DNA from: Bryopsis sp. KO-2023
Taxonomy: Eukaryota; Chlorophyta; Ulvophyceae; Bryopsidales; Bryopsidaceae
Reading direction: 5' to 3'
DNA length: 64,000 bases
Assembly (NCBI GenBank): GCA_030272585.1
Contig: BSYQ01000002.1
Location: forward strand, 1,364,001-1,428,000
The translations under genes were made by a program, and so were the position numbers. The notes under the pieces were generated by a model that did not search any database, was not told the origin of the DNA, and was given only the letters and a program-made list of their open reading frames with translations. Below, in pieces: positions 60,253 through 64,000 of the stretch. How positions within the stretch are numbered: position 1 is the first letter of the stretch; each line of letters begins with the position of its first letter.

Positions 60253-60768
60253 TGTAGCGAATCAGGGTTTCTGCCAGCCCTGCAGTACGTCAGCAGGCTT
60301 GCTGACAGTGCTGCAGTACTTTAAGTAGGAGTCTGGTTGCCCTGAGGCAGCGTACAGTCAGTCAGGGTGTGCTGTCAGTGAAGTAGTACGTGGACTACTG
60401 AGCTGTCACCTAGAATGTTCTAGAAGGTCGCTCAGCACCACAGGAATGGCCGTGGGGCTGAGCTGGGCTCTGATTGACAGGACTGCAGGATCTGATAGCT
60501 TGTAGTACTGATGCAGACTGATGTTACAGCCTATGATCAGTTGGGATCAAGGCTGCTAGGGTATTCTATAAGTTCTTGGGGTTTGAACGTTCTTGTAACT
60601 TAACCTAACCTTGGTTTGGAACTTATCTCGCCCTTGAACCTTGCTAGGTTCAAGTGTCTCTCTCATGTCCGTTCAATAGAACAGGCGGTTCGGACTGGCT
60701 GACTGACAGGGTCGCAGTCTTTGGTGGACAGAAGCGGAAAAAGCGATCTGCAGGGCAGAATCGTTACA
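60253..60768 (+). mobile_element. Solo LTR (516 bp)
   Basis: Starts TGTAGCGAAT and ends AATCGTTACA, an inverted TG...CA terminus, flanked by the 5-bp duplication CAACC (60248-60252 and 60769-60773). No internal retrotransposon sequence or second LTR is present, so it is the product of LTR-LTR recombination. Strand is assigned by convention. Its left duplication overlaps that of the neighbouring MITE. Confidence 0.85.
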
Positions 60769-60773
60769 CAACC

Positions 60774-62200
60774 CCTACCTGTTGCAAACATATCGCTTGT
60801 GAAAGTTTTCTTCCTAGTGGTACTCCCCATGACGGCTTACTTTTCCACCATCGTCTATCCTCAACGTAATATTTTCCTCACCCATAAAAAAAGAGAACCC
60901 CAAAATATATAATAACAACTTGGAGAACGGGTTTTGTGCCTTTGCTGAAATAAAATTCACTTTGATCGTCCAACTTAATAAGATACGACAAGGAAAGGTA
61001 TTCGAAATGACTTAGAATGTTGAACCCGACCCACGAACCATACGATCCACCCACTTGAACAAGGGCATAACCTCTTGCTATTGTTCCCTTTCACGCCCAT
61101 CTTGAACCTTCTAACCACCCCCTCATGAGTATCAACCCCTTGTCCTTGAAGAACATCTATCAAAGGCAACACACTTAAATATCCATGACCTGAAGTCTTC
61201 AAAAAAAAAAAAACTCTTTTAATGTTCCGTTTCTACCCGCCACGTATCCCATGTTTACATCGCTAAGTCTGACATGGGAGAAAGCGCACGCCAGCAGAAT
61301 TGGTGTCCGAAAATGTATTCACAGAAAGCGTTACGCAAGTTGTTTCGTTTTAAACAAACCAGAAAACTTCACACGCACCTTTTCGCGATTTCCCATGCCC
61401 TGGGGCTGCGGCATATCTCGCCTTGTGTAGCTTCCCCCTCCTATAGTATTCGTTCAAGTGTCACCAGGCATTGCACTTGGTTTGAAGTCTGATATTGTAA
61501 TAAATTGCTTGTAATCCTTTACACATTGTGTTTTTGGCCTCCCGCAGTCGTGATCACGGTGGACATTAAACCTGGGCGATGATCCAAGTGAGTTGTTGTA
61601 GTTTGGCGGTTGAGGTGATGAATGTCTGCCAGCCCGACTGAATGGCTTTAAGACCCGTTGAAACCCATGGGTGTCATGGGGTGAGGGTCTTTTCAATACG
61701 GTATGGCATGCTTCTTTCCAAAATTGAACGACATCAAGTTCTTTTTGGCCTCTGATCCCGATGTTCTTTCGGCACGTTGCCGCTGTTTGTTCGTCCCAGT
61801 GACGGCAACAACGGCCTCCTCAAGACTTCAATAAACTTGTTCGTTTCTTTTAATGGATCGTTATGTGCCTAGCAATCGTCTCGAAAAAGATACCAACTTG
61901 CTTCCAGACCTGGTCAACTCCTCGCTATTGTTTCTGCCACTAAGATAGGTAAGCCTTGTTCAATATTGTCCGGCCTTCTCGCCTGCAAAACATCAATCAA
62001 ACGACATCAAATCAACATTGACCTTCGTCATCCATTTCATGAGGTTTGCAAAGGTCACTAAAGGGCTTCCACCAATTTTTGGCATTCAACGTTTTTTCGA
62101 AACTTTCTCATCTATCACCCTTATAATCCCTTTCATCGGAGTGTCAATAAAGATTCTAGAAATCGCTTTGTGATTTGGTTTATTTTTCGGAATTACATCG
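60774..62200. other. No gene recognised
   Basis: Short chance ORFs only, no visible repeat ends. Confidence 0.4.
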
Positions 62201-62207
62201 TGTCATT

Positions 62208-62582
62208 ATGGAAATGAGCACCAATGGAGCCCCTGGGGAAGATTCCATCTCTGTTGTGGTAATGCAGAAGTGTTTCGGGGTCCTGAAGGTACCTTTATCC
62301 CATGCTTCCACGATTACGTAATAAAATAGAATTTTCCCAACTGTTTGGAAAAGAGCAAAGGTCTCCATCATACGTAAACAAGGGACAGATTTGCAAGATA
62401 TTAAGGCCTATCGACCAATAAGTCTACTCAATATTGGCAAAATTATTAAGGGAATTGTACGAGATAGGATCGTGTATGTTATGGATGACGGGTGCAAGGC
62501 ACAATATGGCGCCATCAAGAGGGTCCTATCCCTCCGTATGATGCATCAATATGACAGTTCGTATGACAACCAACGGAAATAA
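62208..62582 (+). pseudogene. LINE reverse transcriptase relic
   Basis: The plus-strand frame reads TNGAPGEDSISVVVMQKC, then (after TAA TAA) FPTVWKRAKVSIIRKQGTD, LQDIKAYRPISLLNIGKIIK and GIVRDRI. This is the start of a non-LTR reverse transcriptase (APG.D.I...V...., F...WK.A.V..I.K.G, YRPISLLN..GKI.....-RI). It has lost its catalytic part and carries stops. Confidence 0.85.
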
Positions 62583-62599
62583 CACAAGCGCGTACATCG

Positions 62600-64000
62600 T
62601 CAAATCTAATGTAATCTCGTTTAAGTCCTATGGATTGAATTTTTCTCTAGATACTTTGGCAAAAATGGAAGAAGCAGCCTTAAATCGTTACATTCGGAAA
62701 ATCATCATGCTTTTGCAATCATGATTGAAGCAACTTCGATATCCAACTCAGATCATCGCGTTTTTTCATCGAGATCGTTCCTAAGAGCATTCAATATTTT
62801 TTCAGTACATATGCAAAAGGTACAACGTGGCCTACCATATATGGCCATGTATGGTGTAGATTTGTCGGAAGAGTTTTGGTGCATACTTGAAAGTTCCATC
62901 AACAAACCAAATTTACTTGTCCAATCGAGATTCCAAATACACAAACTCGCTTGTTAATTCTTGCCCTTCTATAGCCACTATATGCGGCTAGGCTAAGAGG
63001 TGCTTGAAAAGATAAAAAACGTATGTGAATTCTTCATGATGAGCAGCCAACATATCAATAAAAAAGGAGTCCTATTCGCGATGGTATGAAGCAAGCAATT
63101 CATATATACGATATGATATCATCGATATCTTATGTGAAAGCTTGTATGATGTATGACACAAGTACTATCTATCTTACCGTGTTTTGTTTCAAATTGAACG
63201 CATCTTAACGTTTCTAAGCAAGGCGACTTTCGGGTTTGGAGGAAACGCTTTTCTCCCGTATTTTATATGCTATTGATAATTTTTGCGCTCTCCTCCGAAT
63301 CTCAGGCGACCCAACGTAGGTGGCTTTTTAAAAGATGCGGGTACTGGTATAATATTTCAAAAAAAACATTTTTCGATGTTCCGTGACGTTCTTCTTAAGC
63401 TTTTCCAAGTTTCTAACTCCTCTACTCGTACACCTCAACAAATTCGACACACACATGCCCACAGCAACATATCCAGATTCAATAATGAAAGACAAAAATT
63501 TTCCAAAACTGGAAGTGGACCGCAACGCGGCTACTTCTATTTTCAAGAGATATATTTCTTTGAATGGAATTTCTTCGAATGTTATTTTTTTAGAGTTGGT
63601 ATATTTTTTCATAGTAAGGGTTAAGTCTCCTCATCGATACATGCATGCAACTTTCAACAAGCATCTTGATTCGGTTTTGATTACACACCTTGGTTTTCCC
63701 GATAATAAGGTAAAAGTTAAACCAAGCTTATTTAATTTGCGAGCCTTTTTCAACTCGAGCAAAAATTGATCCAAAGAATCTTGTTGCTCCACAACATTTT
63801 ATTCCGTAAAGATGGAGAAAGCGATTTAATCAAACCAATAGTCCTAACAAATAAAACTTGAATAACAAGTTCTAGTCCAAACCCTCTAGGCGGCAGCTTG
63901 TAGGAATAGGATATGCTGGATTTACTTCATGCGCTTGTTTGACGCATTTCCGCCACATCTCTTGCCTTGATCGCCAAGGTCACATACTGCTCCGCCCGGT
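62600..64000. other. No gene recognised
   Basis: Probably decayed mobile DNA continuing from the LINE relic. ORFs up to 128 aa have no recognisable content. Confidence 0.35.

Overview
This is a nuclear, eukaryotic window: genes are split by short GT-AG introns (88 to 127 bp where they can be read), there is a single pol III-type tRNA-Arg gene, and much of the rest is transposable elements (hAT with 8-bp target duplications, pogo-like, an LTR, LINE and Ty3/gypsy relics). Two plant-type telomeric heptamers occur inside one small element, which fits a plant, green alga, chromerid or similar lineage but does not prove it. No bacterial operon structure, CRISPR array or phage module is visible. The species cannot be named from the sequence.

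The dominant structure is a very large inverted duplication. The left arm (1-7464, continuing out of the window) and the right arm (47861-55817) are reverse complements around a spacer of about 40 kb. Each arm holds, from the inside out: an ORF of unknown function, a divergently oriented gene for a tail-anchored leucine-rich-repeat protein (open in both arms), and a homopolymer-rich, many-intron gene that has decayed in different ways in the two arms. The arms are nearly identical over the LRR block and much more diverged at the outer ends. The right arm alone carries a 337-bp TIR element, for which the left arm is the matching empty site.

The spacer runs as follows. 8.0 kb: tRNA-Arg(TCT). 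8.6-9.7 kb: an inverted repeat with a possible split gene. 10.4-12.0 kb: an intron-like, homopolymer-rich region. 12.06-12.22 kb: a near-perfect foldback. 12.6-26.5 kb: gene-poor DNA with one pogo-like MITE. 26.6-30.1 kb: a complete hAT transposon with an open 746-aa transposase, TIRs and exact 8-bp duplications. 33.6-39.7 kb: a 6.1-kb hAT element with exact 8-bp duplications, a broken multi-exon transposase and a second, convergent gene of unknown function. 41.7-42.9 kb: a non-autonomous hAT-like element. 43.2-44.3 kb: a G-patch protein gene. 46.0-47.6 kb: a spliced gene for a bacterial-type N-acetylmuramoyl-L-alanine amidase fold with a signal peptide-like first exon. Beyond the right arm there are a gypsy relic (57.0 kb), a 1.0-kb hAT derivative sharing ends with the 6.1-kb element (58.7-59.7 kb), a small MITE, a 516-bp solo LTR (60.3-60.8 kb) and a LINE relic (62.2-62.6 kb).

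The cellular genes recognised (LRR protein, G-patch protein, amidase-fold protein, tRNA) show no obvious joint pathway. The clearest system-level theme is mobile DNA: several hAT families, two of whose non-autonomous members carry a central head-to-head pair of tRNA-like sequences, set between the arms of the large inverted duplication.
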